The notes: generated by a model not told the origin, from the sequence alone. A DNA stretch of 64,000 nucleotides from Patiria pectinifera (GCA_029964075.1 CM057133.1:16702699-16766698), one strand, 5' to 3'; counted from the first letter of the stretch, positions 1-12,576 are shown. Numbers and translations are program-made.

Positions 1-1130
1 AACGAAGCAACACAAAAGTAATGGGAGTTGCTGAAAAAATCAAAAGTCCAAACCAACTACCCTGTTGCTGGCTACGCGGATATGGAGTAGGAGTGCAGTG
101 GAGCATGACGCATTAGTACATACATGTAGCGCTGAGATTTATTGAGGGCAATCAACCGTGACTCCTGAGCCGGCTACGAGGTGCATAGATCGAGTGGCGG
201 GGTATTCTGCAATTGTGCCGGGAGATGTGGAAGGACTGACTCCGTGTTTGCAGGGGACGTATTAAGCCGTGAACCCTAAACCCTATGCTTGCGAGTGCCT
301 GCTTCTACTGGAGCCAGGACGAGTACTCGAGTAGATGGAAAACCACGAGTAGAGCGAGTAGCATAAACTAATCGCTTGTACTCGGGTAATCGAGTTACTC
401 GCCCAGTGGAAGACAGTGTCCTGAAATTTATTTCTTACGGATCAAGTCAGTCTGATATAGATAATAATATTGGATGGCTTTTTGTTCATGGAACACAAGA
501 ATATAATGCACTCGCTATAACAATACTGCCTTTGTCTTCGACTCGTGCAATATTTGTATAGCTCATGCAATATATTCTTGTTTCCCCCTCAAAGCCATCC
601 AATGTATGTAATAATTTTTTTACAAGGGGGGCGGGGAGGTTGCAAATTTACGGCAGCACATTAATGATACAAATGTTCAGTGCTGTGGCTAGTTCTTGTG
701 CCAGCGTATTCTCAACCGCAGAAGACCTAGATGTAAGCTTTATCAGACAGGTTTCGCTACAATATTCAAGTCTATGCCACACACAGAGTTTAGTCTAGTG
801 TGTGGCCGTAGAATGGGGCCAGCATGTGTCAAAAGGCACGTGTCTGATGAGACATGGATTTTTTCCAACTTTGCTATAATTTTCTCAAAAGTCTCACAGT
901 TTTTCTTCTTTTTTATTTGTCATTTACTTACAGTGCCTTCTGTACATGTACTAACCATTCCTCCAGATCTGTACAAGAATTAGCCGATGTTCAATGTCTA
1001 TTTTCCTACTAAAACTTGTATGTTTTGTTATTGCACAGCATTCATCATCTTAATTTGTGTCATTCCATGATGTAAGCTGGGATACAAATTCCGAGTGTAA
1101 AGACTCTCATATTCCTTTTTAATCTTTCAG
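1..1130. other. No gene recognised; intron or upstream sequence of the first gene
   Basis: No convincing exon is visible before the splice acceptor at 1130. Positions about 320-405 hold a degenerate simple repeat of CGAGTA/TACTCG units; a related degenerate array lies at 15915-15985. The missing 5' exons of the gene at 1131-6326 may lie here unrecognised, or to the left of the window. Confidence 0.4.
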
Positions 1131-4100
1131 AAAAACTCGGAGATCCCAACCCCCAATTTGTGGCTTCTTGGATGCACAGCATTAGAGAAAAGAGAGGTAT
1201 GACATTTGACTGTGGTAGGTGGCATTTTTTTCGCAAACTAACAAGGACTGACTAGGGAAAACTTTGAGTAAAGGGTCAATCTTTTCAAAAAGTGGGACAT
1301 GTCCCATTCTAGTCTTAGGCTTTAAATTAAACCACTTGGCTTCACTCTCAGGTGCAAAATTTTGAAGAAAAGTCTACTTAAAAATTTGATTTAGATCTCA
1401 AACTTGACTGGTGAATTACTGAAGACTTTGTCTTTGCCTCATGAAAACTTTGGAGACTTTTGTCAACTAGAGAGTGAGTAAAGCTGGCCTGATTTTGTTA
1501 TGCATGTTTTTCTGCAGTCAAGGTCACAGTCTAGGGTCTGTCTTGCAGTTGACTGGCATTGCATTCGCTTCTTCAGTCCTGCAAATTCCAAAAACCACCG
1601 GGTGGAGTGCAAAAGATCTGGTCAAATCAAGAGATAATAATGTGTGATACGATTGTACACACAATTCAAGGCATTGAAACACTATCAAAATCTGTGAACT
1701 ATCTTTTTCCGTCTGTACCTAGATTGTGGAAGTGGGCCGCACTGGCCTGAACCAGGCCTGTCAGAAGCTCCAGTACCCACAAGAGGCTGAGAAGAATTTC
1801 ACCATGCTGTGCCAGGCCATACCCATGGAGCCCTTCGCCCCTTCGCAGCATGGCAACTACTGGAGGGCCCACCACAGCTTCCACAGGGACGCGTTCCTGA
1901 GGTTCCTAATGCTGCAGTGTCCGCGGGAGGTGCCCAATAAGACCAGGACTAGGGTTGCGGAGGCTCAGTGCAAGGTGATTGCTACAGGCCATAGATCTAT
2001 GTTAAATGACTAGGGAGTTATCTTGATATGGCCTCGAGTGCATCCATACCGGTAATTGTGCACAAACTTGTGGCATCCAGGTCTTTTCATCCATTTCAAT
2101 ATTATTGAAAGTTGAGGGGGTACTTGTGCACGGAGGCCATAGGCTACCAAAGTCTACCATGTACATGTACCCACTGTGTTCATCTGCTAGCCTGGCTGTG
2201 ATTGGTCAAAAGTGATTTGAGGGGCGGGGCTTAACGGCTCCATCTATTCATTCATAGGAATTTACCATGTCAATCTCTGCCTTTCATTCAGGGGAGACTG
2301 GTGTTGATGAATAGCAATGGGCGGAGCCACCTGAGCCAAGATGAGGGGGCCCTGCTGCCGATCTACAAGGTGCTCTTGATGCTGTGGGTCATCCTGCTTG
2401 CCCTCTGGATTGCCAATTGGCTCAAGTTCAGACAGGTATACAGCCATATGGGCTTCAAATGACCGATATTTCGCTGAGCTGTCTAGACCTCACAATTTGC
2501 AAGTCTGAAACGACTGAGAATATTTCTATTTCCCCTGGATGGGATGCCAGTCCATCGGAGGTTATTCCCCAGCTAATGCCGGTATCCATTTATACTCCTG
2601 GGTGGAGAGAGGCAATTGGACGTGAAGTGGCTTGCCCAAGGACTCAACATATGGCAGGCAGCTGGATTTGAACCCCTGACCCTCTGATCATGAGTCAAGA
2701 AACCTAACCACTAGGCAACACTTCACTACTACTTTTTCATCAGCATGTTTTATTTCATATCTTCATGTTTTAGACTTGTGAACTAAATTTTCACTGTTCA
2801 GCCAGCAGAAAAAAACCACTGTAATCTTCAGCTTCAAAAATGAGTTGTATTTTGTTATTTAGTAATTATATTTTTGCCATTCATTCACATAGTATTCCAA
2901 CCACCTTCACAAGTTACTCTTCGTTGCTCCAGCGTTCAAGTTCCTCCTGTTGACATTGACGCTCGTGAATTGGGAAGTTGTCGCAGCTACAGGTAGGTTA
3001 TTGTTTTGTCATAGGATACAACCTCAAGATGCACTGTCTGTGCCTTAAAAAAAAATGATGTTTATATTTTACTGAAAAAAACCTTCGTTTTTCAATGTTG
3101 GAGGAGGGAGCCACACTACCCTGTGAGAAACAAGTTATTATCATTCCGTAATCAATTGGAAACTTGTAAAGTAATTATTCCTTTTGGTTTTGTTTTCTCA
3201 TTCAAAAGTGAATAAGTTTTGAATTGGTAGAAACTAGCAATTGTGATAAAAATCTATGTTTTGGTTTTGAAAGTTGGAAATAGCATGGACATTACACGCA
3301 TGTCATACTTTTGTCAGACTTTTGTGCACGGCATATTGTTGTACAATTTACGCTCCAGTGCACACCCCGGAGTATTGGAACATATGAGGTTTCAGCAAGA
3401 AATATTGTACAAATACTGTTGAAATCACTCTTGTGAATCAGTATTTGTGGCGTTTGGCTGTATATCAGAAGTTGGCTGGGAAATTTTGCCTTTTGAAAAT
3501 TTCAAAATTTTCAGCAAAAATAAACCCATCCCGAAGTGGTTAAGACTACTTTGAATAAATGAACATGCAGATATGTTTAAAAGCTACCAATGAAATCTAA
3601 GAAGCAGTAGGGGCATTGCCCATATTATATGACGTCAGATGACTGTAAAAAGAGCACATTCTTCTGTCAATGATGCCTGGTGTTGTCTTGGATTGCTTTT
3701 GTAGGGTATGAGAATGTCTCTCTCCAGATGTGTCAGGACATGGTGCAGAGCACCGAGATTGCCATGCTGTTCATGAGTATGATGCTGGCTGCGGAAGGCT
3801 GGTGTGTGCTCAGACCGCGAATCAGGAATATACGCTGTGTACTCATACCAGGTGAATATACTGCAGAGTGACGTGCCATACTGTATACCGCCATGAACAT
3901 TCTATGAAATGTTTTAAGGATGTGACATTATGTACACATTGATGTACACATTATAATCCGGAGATCGCGAACTTGTGTGGTTTTGATTGTTTACTGTAAC
4001 CATATGTCAGGCGTTCTGGTAAAATGAGACAGAACTATATAGGCATAGACAGTAGTGGAGAAAATGCAAACAAAAAACGAATGGGGGGGGGTATTTTTTT

Positions 4101-6326
4101 TCGCTTTTCACATTAATGGTTGTAATCTTTGATATGCCGAATACACATATTTAAAAGAAGTAGTATTAAAAAAATTGTGGAATAAACGTGTTTTAAGGAA
4201 AAACTATTGACATTCTTTCACATTCATGACTACAAAATAGTCCAAACTTTAAAGGCATTTTTTTTTGACATGTCAATATTATGCTAACTTTAAACAGCCA
4301 TATCTTGTCAATGGATTGTCTAATTGAAGTACAACAAAAATTATTGCAAAGAGACGTTATTCCCTTTCCTAGTACCGGCAAACCCTCATTTCTAAATCTG
4401 TCCAGGTCCGTCTCATTTTGCCAGAACGCCTCACATATTTCAAATGTCTAGCTCACAAGAAATCCACATACCATTGTTGTAAAACATGTCCAACGCAGCA
4501 GTGATTTGTTTTGTATTGCTGGTACATATTTCAAGCACAGGTGTAATGGGGGGGGGTGCAGAGTGGCAGACTGCAACGAGCTAGAGATTTTAAAAGCAAA
4601 ATTGGGATGCTGCAGAGCAAAATTGGGATGGCGAAAATGGATTATATATGCAAAATCGGGGTCGTGACATCCGTCGAGTCGTATTTGTTGGCAAAATCGT
4701 CCTGCTGTCGGCAAAATCGTGTACCCGTCGGCAAAAATGCCGGGATGAATAATGCCACAATTGTCCAATAGTGTCCATGATCCTCAGCTTTCAGCCACGC
4801 CCCCTATAGGAATATGGTGTCTATTTGCTAGCCACCCCCCCCCCCCTCCCCCCCTGCTTTTCGATTTTATGGAGGTCAGGTGGAAGAAAAAAATGCTGTC
4901 TACCTTTCGGTACAGATGCCCTGTCGGCAAGTTTGTTGGGACAAAAAAATTATTTTGCAACGGGCAACCAATACCCTGGTGATGCGACTGTAAGCACTGA
5001 ATAATTGTAACCAGAAAAAGGAAGCTAAACCCTTTCTCTAATAACGTGACTCTGAATTTGTCTATTGCAGTATTATTCCTTGTGTTCCTTGGTTCCTCGA
5101 TATGTGTCATCTGGGTGCATAATTACTTTATGGTGAGTACAGATGTGTGTTTCGTATCAGTTTGGAGAGACAGGTCATTATTGAATTGAAGGCACACTTT
5201 GAGATAACTTCATATTTATTTGATAACTTGTTAGATAATTTATGTGGTTCACCATTTCTACCTGTTTTGGATTCTGTAGAATGAAATTCAGTGCGTTTTT
5301 GGTCCTGATTCTTGGATCTTAAGAAGATGTTTCTGTCCAGTGTTTTGTATCAAGCTAAACACGTTGTGCATAATTTTTGGAAAGAATGTTGTATCTAGAC
5401 ACCACTTTTTAGGTTGTGTACAAAGTCTATGGAGATTCGAATGCACTTTCAAAGAAATGTTTTTACAAAATTGGAAACGTTTCTCCATGAGATAATATGA
5501 AAAATGTGGCGTCAGGATGCAACATTCTTTCCTAATTTTTGTGTACACTGTATTTCTCACAGTTACAACAGTATTAATTTGTATCAATCTGATTACATTG
5601 AAAAAAGTAACAAGATGTTTGATAAACAGGATTTTTGGAGGACCAATAGAGTGCAGATTTTATTTTCATTTATTTTTTCATTCAAAAAGTGTCATTCCCC
5701 ATACTTTAGTTTGAGTGTGCTTGGAGAAATTAAACAGAATTTTTCAGCAGAGCATGGATATGTTTTCCTGTGAAAGATGACATTTTGCATTTTTTGCCTC
5801 GTTCGGACACTAGGCATTTGCCGTATGTAGCATCATCTTTGTCATCTACCGCGCCCTCAAGTGGTGCTCCTACAATCTGGACTACCTGACGCGCCAGCTC
5901 CTGCGCAGCATGCGCTACATCCAGGAGAAGCGCCTGCGCTTCCGCGGCGTCAGCATCCTGAAGCAGCTGGCGGAGAAGCGCATCATCTTCGTCCGGCTGC
6001 GGCTGGTCTGCGCCATCTACACCATCGTCTTCGCCGTGGTGGTCACCATGTCCACGTTCCTGACGGAGTACGCCTGGGCTCGAACGTTGGCCTCGGAGCT
6101 GCCCGAGATTGCCGTCTTCAGCAGCCTCGGGCTGATCTACAGGCTCCGGGACTTCGGGCCGTTTGAGAACATTGAGGTCATTCAGCCTAAGGAGAACTCG
6201 GTGATTGTCCTGCTGCCGTTTCCAAGCAAAAGGTGGCCCTGGCAACAAAAATTGGCCCTCGGGGAGCCAACGGAAAGCTCAACAGACTATTCCGATGATG
6301 ACGATTATGAGGATGATAAGACATGA
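1131..6326 (+). CDS. GOST-like seven-transmembrane protein, 3' part (7 exons, 5' incomplete)
   Basis: Exons seen are 1131-1196, 1723-1974, 2292-2435, 2893-2992, 3705-3851, 5071-5132 and 5814-6326, all with AG/GT borders and matching phases, ending in TGA. They give 427 residues. Residues 1-125 are a soluble Cys-containing region, presumably luminal or extracellular. Seven hydrophobic segments follow at roughly 130-149, 162-182, 204-220, 232-250, 258-270, 319-340 and 351-367, with an acidic Asp-rich tail (417-425). A luminal domain followed by seven membrane spans, and an EGWCVLRP motif after span 3, resemble the GOST/lung-7TM superfamily (GPR107, TMEM87, TMEM145 and others), which works in Golgi and endosomal trafficking. 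I cannot assign it to a named member. The acceptor at 5813, not the nearer AG at 5830, keeps the frame. The N-terminus and signal peptide are not seen. Confidence 0.72.
1270..1525 (+). repeat. Dispersed repeat, copy A (second copy near 54077-54345)
   Basis: About 250 bp closely matching 54077-54345 in the same orientation. Shared blocks include 'ggcttcactctcaggtgcaa' and 'tgtctttgcctcatgaaaa'. It lies in the first visible intron of the GOST-like gene. No coding potential or clear terminal repeats were seen, so the element class is unknown. Confidence 0.65.
2500..2712 (-). mobile_element. tRNA-derived SINE, minus strand
   Basis: Read on the minus strand, 2712-2660 looks like a tRNA head with a pol III B box (GGTTCAAATCC). 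It is followed by a LINE-like tail with 'ccttgggcaagccacttc' and a 'gctggggaataacctccgat' block that also occurs, diverged, at 11385-11500. It sits in intron 3 of the GOST-like gene. Confidence 0.65.
3280..3545 (+). repeat. Possible dispersed repeat related to 7730-7925
   Basis: This intron stretch shares a loose order of blocks with 7730-7925: 'ccggagtattggaacatatga' against 'ccggagtgttacaaaatatga', and later 'aagtggttaagactact' against 'aagtggttagagtatact'. Divergence is high and no ends are defined. Confidence 0.35.
5371..5542. mobile_element. MITE with GGAAAGAATGTTGC-type inverted ends
   Basis: Left end 'tttttggaaagaatgttg' and right end 'caacattctttcctaattt' are inverted copies of one another, extending into 'acaccac' and 'gtggcgt'. 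Related copies lie at 22305-22545 and, interrupted, at 52190-53320. No transposase is present. It sits in the last intron of the GOST-like gene. Confidence 0.6.
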
Positions 6327-6717
6327 AATGGCGAGCTGGAAACAGCCTCCTTACTATTAGCAACTCATAGTCTGAAAACTCGGTGGATGTGACCTGAGCT
6401 ATTATGTAGAAGCACAATCTTCATATCAGCAATCAACGTTTTGGATGCTCTTCAGTTCACTGTGTTAAGGTGGTATTGCACTTCATCATCAAAGATTAGT
6501 CAGTTTTTAAAAGTGAGTACCACCTTCAACCAACATATCTCACAGGCACTGAAGGCTAGGGGCTTTCTCTAAGAGTACAAAAAACAGTGAGAGGACAGTT
6601 CGACAAACTTTTTTGGATGCGACTCGAACTCGCTTACTTATGCAGGGTTCTTGCCATTCCACAACTGGGATTGGCCGGCTGGTTCCAGTCTGAGCAGGCT
6701 ACCAACTCTATCATGAA

Positions 6718-6828
6718 GGCCCCCTTCAGTGGCGAAAGCATTGTGCTAGCTACTGTTTAGATAACCCATCACGGGGCAGTTGCTTTGTACAATAGAACGC
6801 ACAATGGTTTCTCCATTGATGGGGGCCC
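6718..6828. mobile_element. Short MITE, GGCCCCCTTCA ends, copy 1
   Basis: About 111 bp with inverted ends ('ggcccccttcagtggcgaa' and 'ctccattgatgggggcc'). It belongs to the same family as 53678-53796. It lies downstream of the GOST-like gene stop codon. Confidence 0.65.
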
Positions 6829-7124
6829 GCAGGAGTGAACAGTGATCACGTGCCTAGATTTGTCAAGACTAGTGGATACTACTTTTGATGACTTTGCAGG
6901 AATGCAAACAAAAAACAGGCTGAAGGAAATTTAAATTTCTTTTTTTTTTCACCACGGCAAAGTACCTAGTCAGTTTGTCATCCATACCCAGGATGTGCAT
7001 ATCAAAAGATTGATTTTTGATGCACTATTTGCTCCTTGCACTTTGCCTTTGAAACTACTATATATATCATGCCATGCAAAATGATTAATCTCATGTTATT
7101 TTCTAACCATGTTAACCAGTTAAC

Positions 7125-7560
7125 CAGGGGTGTAGCCAGGATTTTTTTAGTTGGGACGGGGGTGGTTCCGGAGGGGGGGGGGGGGGCACCAGCACGTTAT
7201 GCAGGGGCAGCAATGTCGAACCCCAAAACAGTGGCACCGACTGGCCGACTGGCCAGGCAAGGGCTGCAAAGTTGAATACTGGTGTGGGGGAGGGGGTTTT
7301 GGGGGGAAGGGGGAAGCCTCTTTGGCACTAGAGGGCGCACTTTTTTTTCTTGCAATTTATTCACATTTCATAAAGCTGTAGGGTCTATGGAAAGAAATTT
7401 TTTTTTTAAATTCCTCTTCTGTTTAGTTAGTCAAAAAGATACTTTTAAAAAGACACTTCCTTGGCAAGCAGCAAATTTCAGGTTTTTTTGTGGGGAGGCA
7501 CTGGGAATTTGTGGGGGCAAGTGCCCTCCCTGCCCTCCCCCACCCCTTGCTATGCCACTG
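7125..7560. mobile_element. hAT-type MITE with 8-bp target duplication
   Basis: The left end begins CAGGGGTGTAGCCAGGA and the right end finishes TTGCTATGCCACTG, imperfect inverted copies typical of hAT non-autonomous elements. The flanks are CAGTTAAC (7117-7124) and CATTTAAC (7561-7568), an 8-bp duplication with one mismatch. The interior is G-rich, with a run of about 14 G near 7178-7191. There is no transposase. Confidence 0.75.
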
Positions 7561-7568
7561 CATTTAAC

Positions 7569-8784
7569 ACCGGAGGACGTGTAAACGTGGGTTAAATTAT
7601 CAAGCTTCCCCTGAGTCTCCTGCAGCGGACGTGTATACACGTCAGTGGTTCCCATTGTGTTTTGTATACACCTAATGTAGAACTTGGCCGTCGTACAAGG
7701 CCTGTCATTGTAGCAAATATCACTCCATGGAGGGAACCCCGGAGTGTTACAAAATATGAAATTACTGTGATAAGTATCTTACAAATATTGAATACATGAC
7801 CGTCAAGAGTCAGTACATGTACTTGTGGTGTTTGACTTGATTTTAAAATTTGGCCGATATATTTTCTCTTTTTCAAGAATGGTGTTTTTCGGCCAAAAAT
7901 AATCCAATCGTCAAGTGGTTAGAGTATACTACTCTCTTTATCATTAAATTTCCCAAAAAAAGATTGCAACATGTTGAACATCACTGTAAGAGTATTTTTC
8001 CCCCTATTACCCTGCACGATAATTAGGTTTTATTTGTTTGGATGTATTCACATTATGAAACCACATAACTGCTGATATACCGGTATATATATATTGTATA
8101 AATAACTTATTATATAGATATGTAACATTACAACTCTTGCAATTAAACGGCCAAAGGTTTTTTTTATAATTATTTTAAATTTTTTTTGCAGTATCATTGA
8201 ATATACACTAATAAGCATATTTAAACGCTTTCACATATTTAGATATTTTGCATGGGAATTAGTTATTGAAATGTAAAATCTTACACTGATCTTTTTTTCA
8301 ATTCTCAATATTTTCTGCAATCTGTTATGTGATTTTTATGTGCTTCGTGTAGATATTTTTCTAATCTTTATTTTTTTATTTTTTTATTAAGAATTCAAAA
8401 TTCTCATGACATGCTCCACACACACATTCATGTACTTAACTTCTTGTGTATTTTGATGCACTTGATGACACATTGAATGTGCATGTACCGTACCTTTTTA
8501 ATTTTTAGGTAAACGTATTATGGAATACAAATTCTTTAAGAAAAAATAATTCAGGGCATCTTTTTAATATGCCTGCAGAATTGTAAAAATGATAAATTGT
8601 GCAATAGTCCTAATCTTAAATATTCAAAAAGTCAAACATTCATCTTTTTCCCAACAAAATGAGCTGGATGTCACTTGCTACTCTTAAATAATAAGCCTTT
8701 TTTTTTAATAAACAAATCTTGAATCATGTAAACTAACAGGAGCAATCAATGCTTTAACCCATAACATTTTTATTTTAAATTTAA
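7569..8784. other. Intergenic, AT-rich, no gene seen
   Basis: Apart from the possible repeat at 7730-7925, this stretch shows only AT-rich sequence with homopolymer tracts. No exon with plausible splice borders or protein similarity was recognised on either strand. Confidence 0.4.
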
Positions 8785-9331
8785 AGGTAGAGTACATCAT
8801 TTGTCGTTTGTGCGTTTGTTTCGTTTGAAGCAACAATAGTGCTCAAAATCTAAAGAAGGTTGCTGAACAACTAACCTGAAGAAGGTTTAGCTCAGTGAAT
8901 GCTGTATTTCGAGAAAACAATATTTCAGGATCTCGATTTCAATTCAAAAGTTGCCAAGTCATATTTTCAATTGCACACGAAATCAGCAGCCAGAACACGT
9001 TCTCATTCAACCAATTGCAGCTACGCAATGCCACACACTAAACCGAAAAATAACAGCTACTGTGTGCATCGTGTCAATGCTTGCGCGCACCCATTCACGT
9101 ATTAGCCCAATTACAAACCAACTACTAATGGAAATTTCTAAAAATGCTTCACTTGACTCATCTTTGGAAATGACCTTCTTTTATTGTTTTCTTCAACATG
9201 ACAGCATGCTAGAACTAAGGAATAATTTCACAGGGCGTTTAGTGCCATTTCCATCTTTAAAACCAAGTAAGGTTTTTAACAATAATTTGGTCAGCTACTT
9301 TTTGGATAGTTGCAAATGATCTACTCTACCT
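8785..9331. mobile_element. TTAA-flanked MITE, copy 1
   Basis: The body starts AGGTAGAGTACATCATTTG and ends CAAATGATCTACTCTACCT, about 19-bp inverted repeats, with TTAA on both sides (8781-8784 and 9332-9335). TTAA duplications are the hallmark of piggyBac-type transposition. The 547-bp interior matches 9983-10536 and, more weakly, 61642-62117. No transposase is encoded. Confidence 0.8.
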
Positions 9332-9982
9332 TTAATGTGTTCCTATGAGTGTGTTACAAAAGTGAAACACAGTAGTCTATGCTTTTCTTCTGACGGGGAC
9401 AAATATTGTGAGAAAAAAATCCTTCATTGTGGAAATTTACAGGAATAATCAATATTTTCGCCTGTATAGTTTCTACATGTATTAAGAGGTTTAAATGTGC
9501 TTTAAGAAAATTGTTCACATATTTAATGCAATACTTACCTGCAATTTACGTCACAAAGGGTCAGATGATGGACTATTGTTGCTATGGCAACCCTTGCTTC
9601 ACAGCTGTTCAGTCTCCTTAGAGGCAGAAACAAAAGTGCACGCAATTCATAGCAATAGGAACTTGCGGTCTTTGTGTTATTCACTTAAAACACGTGGATT
9701 TTTTTTATATACTGCTTGCTAGTCTTGTTTGCAAGGCTGTGTACATGCTGTACATGTACATTCACCGCCCCCATGTGGTAGTTACAGCTCCCTGGGCTCC
9801 GTTGCGACTCCCATATGGGGGCCGGCAGTGCGTGTATATGCTGGACTCTGGAAGGTTAGTGGTAAACACTGCCTCGGAGTGGGGGCTTAGGGTCGCACAA
9901 ATCATTCAGCAATTACAAGAGACTGCCGATTCAATATTTTTATGGATTTTCAAGAGACATGTTATTCTAATATTTGCTTTAA

Positions 9983-10536
9983 AGGTAGAGTGTATCATTT
10001 GTCATTTGTGCATTTTTGTTTTTGTTTGAAGTAACAAAAGTGCTCAAAATCTAAAGAAGGGTGCTTAACAACTGACCTGATAAAGTTTTTATATTCTGTA
10101 AAGCTGTATATTCTGAGAAACAATGTTCTAGGATCTGGATTTCAGTTCAAAAGTTGCCGTATCATGTTTTGAATTGCGCCCTAAATCAGTGTCTAGGACA
10201 CCTTCACATTCAGCCGACTGCAGCTACGCGATGTCACACGCTGAGCCGACGAATTATAGCAACTGTGTGTGTGTGTGCATCGTGTCAACGCTTGCGGGCA
10301 CCCACTCACGGCTTCACCAAATTCAAAATGAACTACTTACACAAATTTCCAAAGATGGGTCCTAAGAGGCATCTTTGGAAATGACCTTCCTTCATTGTTT
10401 TCTTCAAAATGACAGCATGCCAGAAAGAATAATTTCACAAGAAGTTTAGTGCCATTACTATCTTTAAACCAAGTGTGCTTTTCAATTGTATTTTGTCGGT
10501 TACTTTTTGGATAGCTGCAAATGATATACTCTACCT
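9983..10536. mobile_element. TTAA-flanked MITE, copy 2
   Basis: Same family and same orientation as 8785-9331, which lies only about 650 bp upstream. The ends are AGGTAGAGTGTATCATTTG and CAAATGATATACTCTACCT, with TTAA at 9979-9982 and 10537-10540. The interior contains a short (TG)n expansion near 10265-10277. Confidence 0.8.
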
Positions 10537-10892
10537 TTAAAAGTCATGGTTCTATACCTTTATCCCACCTAGTTTATGTCAGTTTGTTATACATTTGTAA
10601 CTTGTTGTTGGTGTTTATACAAAGAGTTTATTTCCAAAATGCTATAAACGCCATTTTGTTACCGTTTAGAATGCCGCCCTCGCCTGGCTGCCCAAAGCCA
10701 GTGTCGACAGCTGTTCTATATAGTTACGCAAGTTAAGAAAACAATAAAGCGTAAGACAAAGTTTAGCAACAGCTGTTGTATTGTCTTTGTTCTTTACAGT
10801 TTCATGACCGTGTAAATGTTTAACTATTTTCAAATGGATATATTATGTGTATTGGAAATGAACCATAAATCTAAGAACAGGGCAGTGTCGGA

Positions 10893-10962
10893 GGGTGTGC
10901 GGACTAGTGGTTAGTGTTCTTGACTTCTCATCAGATGGTCAGGGGTTCAAATCCAGCTGCTG
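10893..10962 (+). mobile_element. SINE tRNA-like head
   Basis: A pol III A-box-like 'gtgcggactagtggttagtg' and B-box 'ggttcaaatcc' appear in tRNA-like spacing, followed by 'agctgctgg'. It is the same family as the minus-strand SINE at 2500-2712. The probable LINE-like tail lies displaced at 11385-11500, beyond an inserted inverted-repeat element. Confidence 0.6.
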
Positions 10963-11374
10963 GATGCGAAGTTTTTTTCCGTAGGTGGGATGCTCCAAAG
11001 TCATGCATAATTCAGTTTTCCTTTGAATTGTTGCAAGACACTTAGGTTCTCGTTCTTTTTTTTTCCCGTTGCAATACAATTATTTCAAGGAAAAATTCAG
11101 AGAAGAAAAACAGGCGACGGAAAATGAGCAGCAATGACAGGGATTCGAACCAGGGATCTTTGTATCCAGAGCTCATCATGCTCAGTATCCACTAGGCTAC
11201 TGTGTGGTAGCTCGACGACAACTGTTCTTTAAAATGTTTTAATGTAACTGGTTGACTAAAGAACAATGCTCTTGATAACATCGTTGTGTTTCATGAATAA
11301 ACATATTGGCCTGGTCGTATCTATTGAATCATTCATGACTTTGGAGCATGCTGCCTACGGAAAAGAAATTCGCC
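10963..11374. mobile_element. Inverted-repeat element inserted between SINE head and tail
   Basis: The left end 'ccgtaggtgggatgctccaa' (from about 10979) and the right end 'ttggagcatgctgcctacgg' (11341-11360) are near-perfect inverted copies, extending weakly further on both sides to about 45 bp. The element separates the tRNA-like head at 10893-10962 from a typical SINE tail at 11385. It also contains a second minus-strand tRNA-like segment at 11135-11215. Confidence 0.6.
11135..11215 (-). mobile_element. tRNA-like segment, minus strand
   Basis: On the minus strand a B-box-like GGTTCGAATCC lies downstream of an A-box-like 'tagcctagtggatactgag'. It has no intact acceptor stem, so it reads as a tRNA-derived repeat and not a functional tRNA. 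It sits inside the inverted-repeat element. Confidence 0.5.
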
Positions 11375-11384
11375 TGCTGGACAT

Positions 11385-11515
11385 TATGTTGTGTCCTTGG
11401 ACAAGCCACTTCATCCCAAACTTGCCTCGCTCCACCCAGGAGTATAAATGTGTACCAGCATTAGCTGGGGAGTAACCTGCGATGGACCGGCATCCCATCC
11501 ACGGGGAAGAGAAAT
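11385..11515 (+). mobile_element. SINE/LINE 3' tail
   Basis: Contains 'gtgtccttggacaagccact', 'gagtataaatg' and 'gctggggagtaacctgcgat', the tail blocks shared with the SINE at 2500-2712 and, in part, with 14470-14560 and 19085-19160. Confidence 0.55.
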
Positions 11516-12576
11516 ATTCTGTGATGGGCCATATTGGCTTGTGACAAATTTACTATTAGTGCAGTTGCGCCAAAGATGTCCCATACTGCAATGCTGCGAA
11601 GTTGGAGAACGGTAAACAATACACTTTAACTGCCTCAATTTGACTTAAGCTGTTTCAACTCTTTATATGGTTTAATTCAGATCTAGCATAAAGAATTAAT
11701 AATCTGTGAAGCTTTACAATATAAATATTCACATTTACATATATACAAATCAGTTTCACAATGTACATGCAGGCATTAATCGCATATTCGGTCAAATAAA
11801 AAAAAAAATAAAAAAAAAATAAAATAAAAAAATTGGGCACCATTTACAAATGTTAATAAAATTTGTTATAAACTTGTGCTGTTGCGGTTTTTGTTTTACC
11901 TACTGTGGACTCATAAACATGTCAAGGAGAGTGCCCATTGTAACTTTAACACCGAACATCATTTCCATCTAAAGTAATCCGAGATACGGAGCCTGTCATT
12001 CCCGAAACATATGTACAAGATTTGTTTGACAAAATTCATTTAAAATTTCTTATAATACAAATAAATTATTGGATCTTACTTTTTTACTTTTATAATCACA
12101 TAAGCATTGAAGTATGGAATACAGAAACAGTTCACTTGAACCAATTGAACCAAAACAGGCGAAATTTCAAATCCTTTGTAAATTTTAGGACGCAAAGAAG
12201 GCTATTGCAAAATATTATCCAGCTGATTAAAAAGTATAAAATAAAGACGAAAGAGATATAACAAATACGCATAACTGGAAAGATACTTTATACAGCACCT
12301 CAATGTTTCATTGGAATGAAATACGAAAACAACATCTTTGGCTTACAATAATTCAAATTATTCAGATTAGACTGTCCAAAAACAAAACAAATGCAAATCA
12401 TCTGGCAAGAAGTGCATAATGCTTAATGGTGTATGCCGGGGTCCAGGCATAACTTTCTTCGTCACAAACTACACACACACATACATGTATTGTCCATGCA
12501 AATATAAGTTCATGAAATATTGAGAGATAGAATGATTGCATAGTCTCGGAAAGCCCTAAAGAAAAATGCCAGTTAA

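Noticed and set aside
5730..6248. 172-codon minus-strand open frame
   Set aside because: It is the antisense of the GC-rich last exon of the GOST-like gene.
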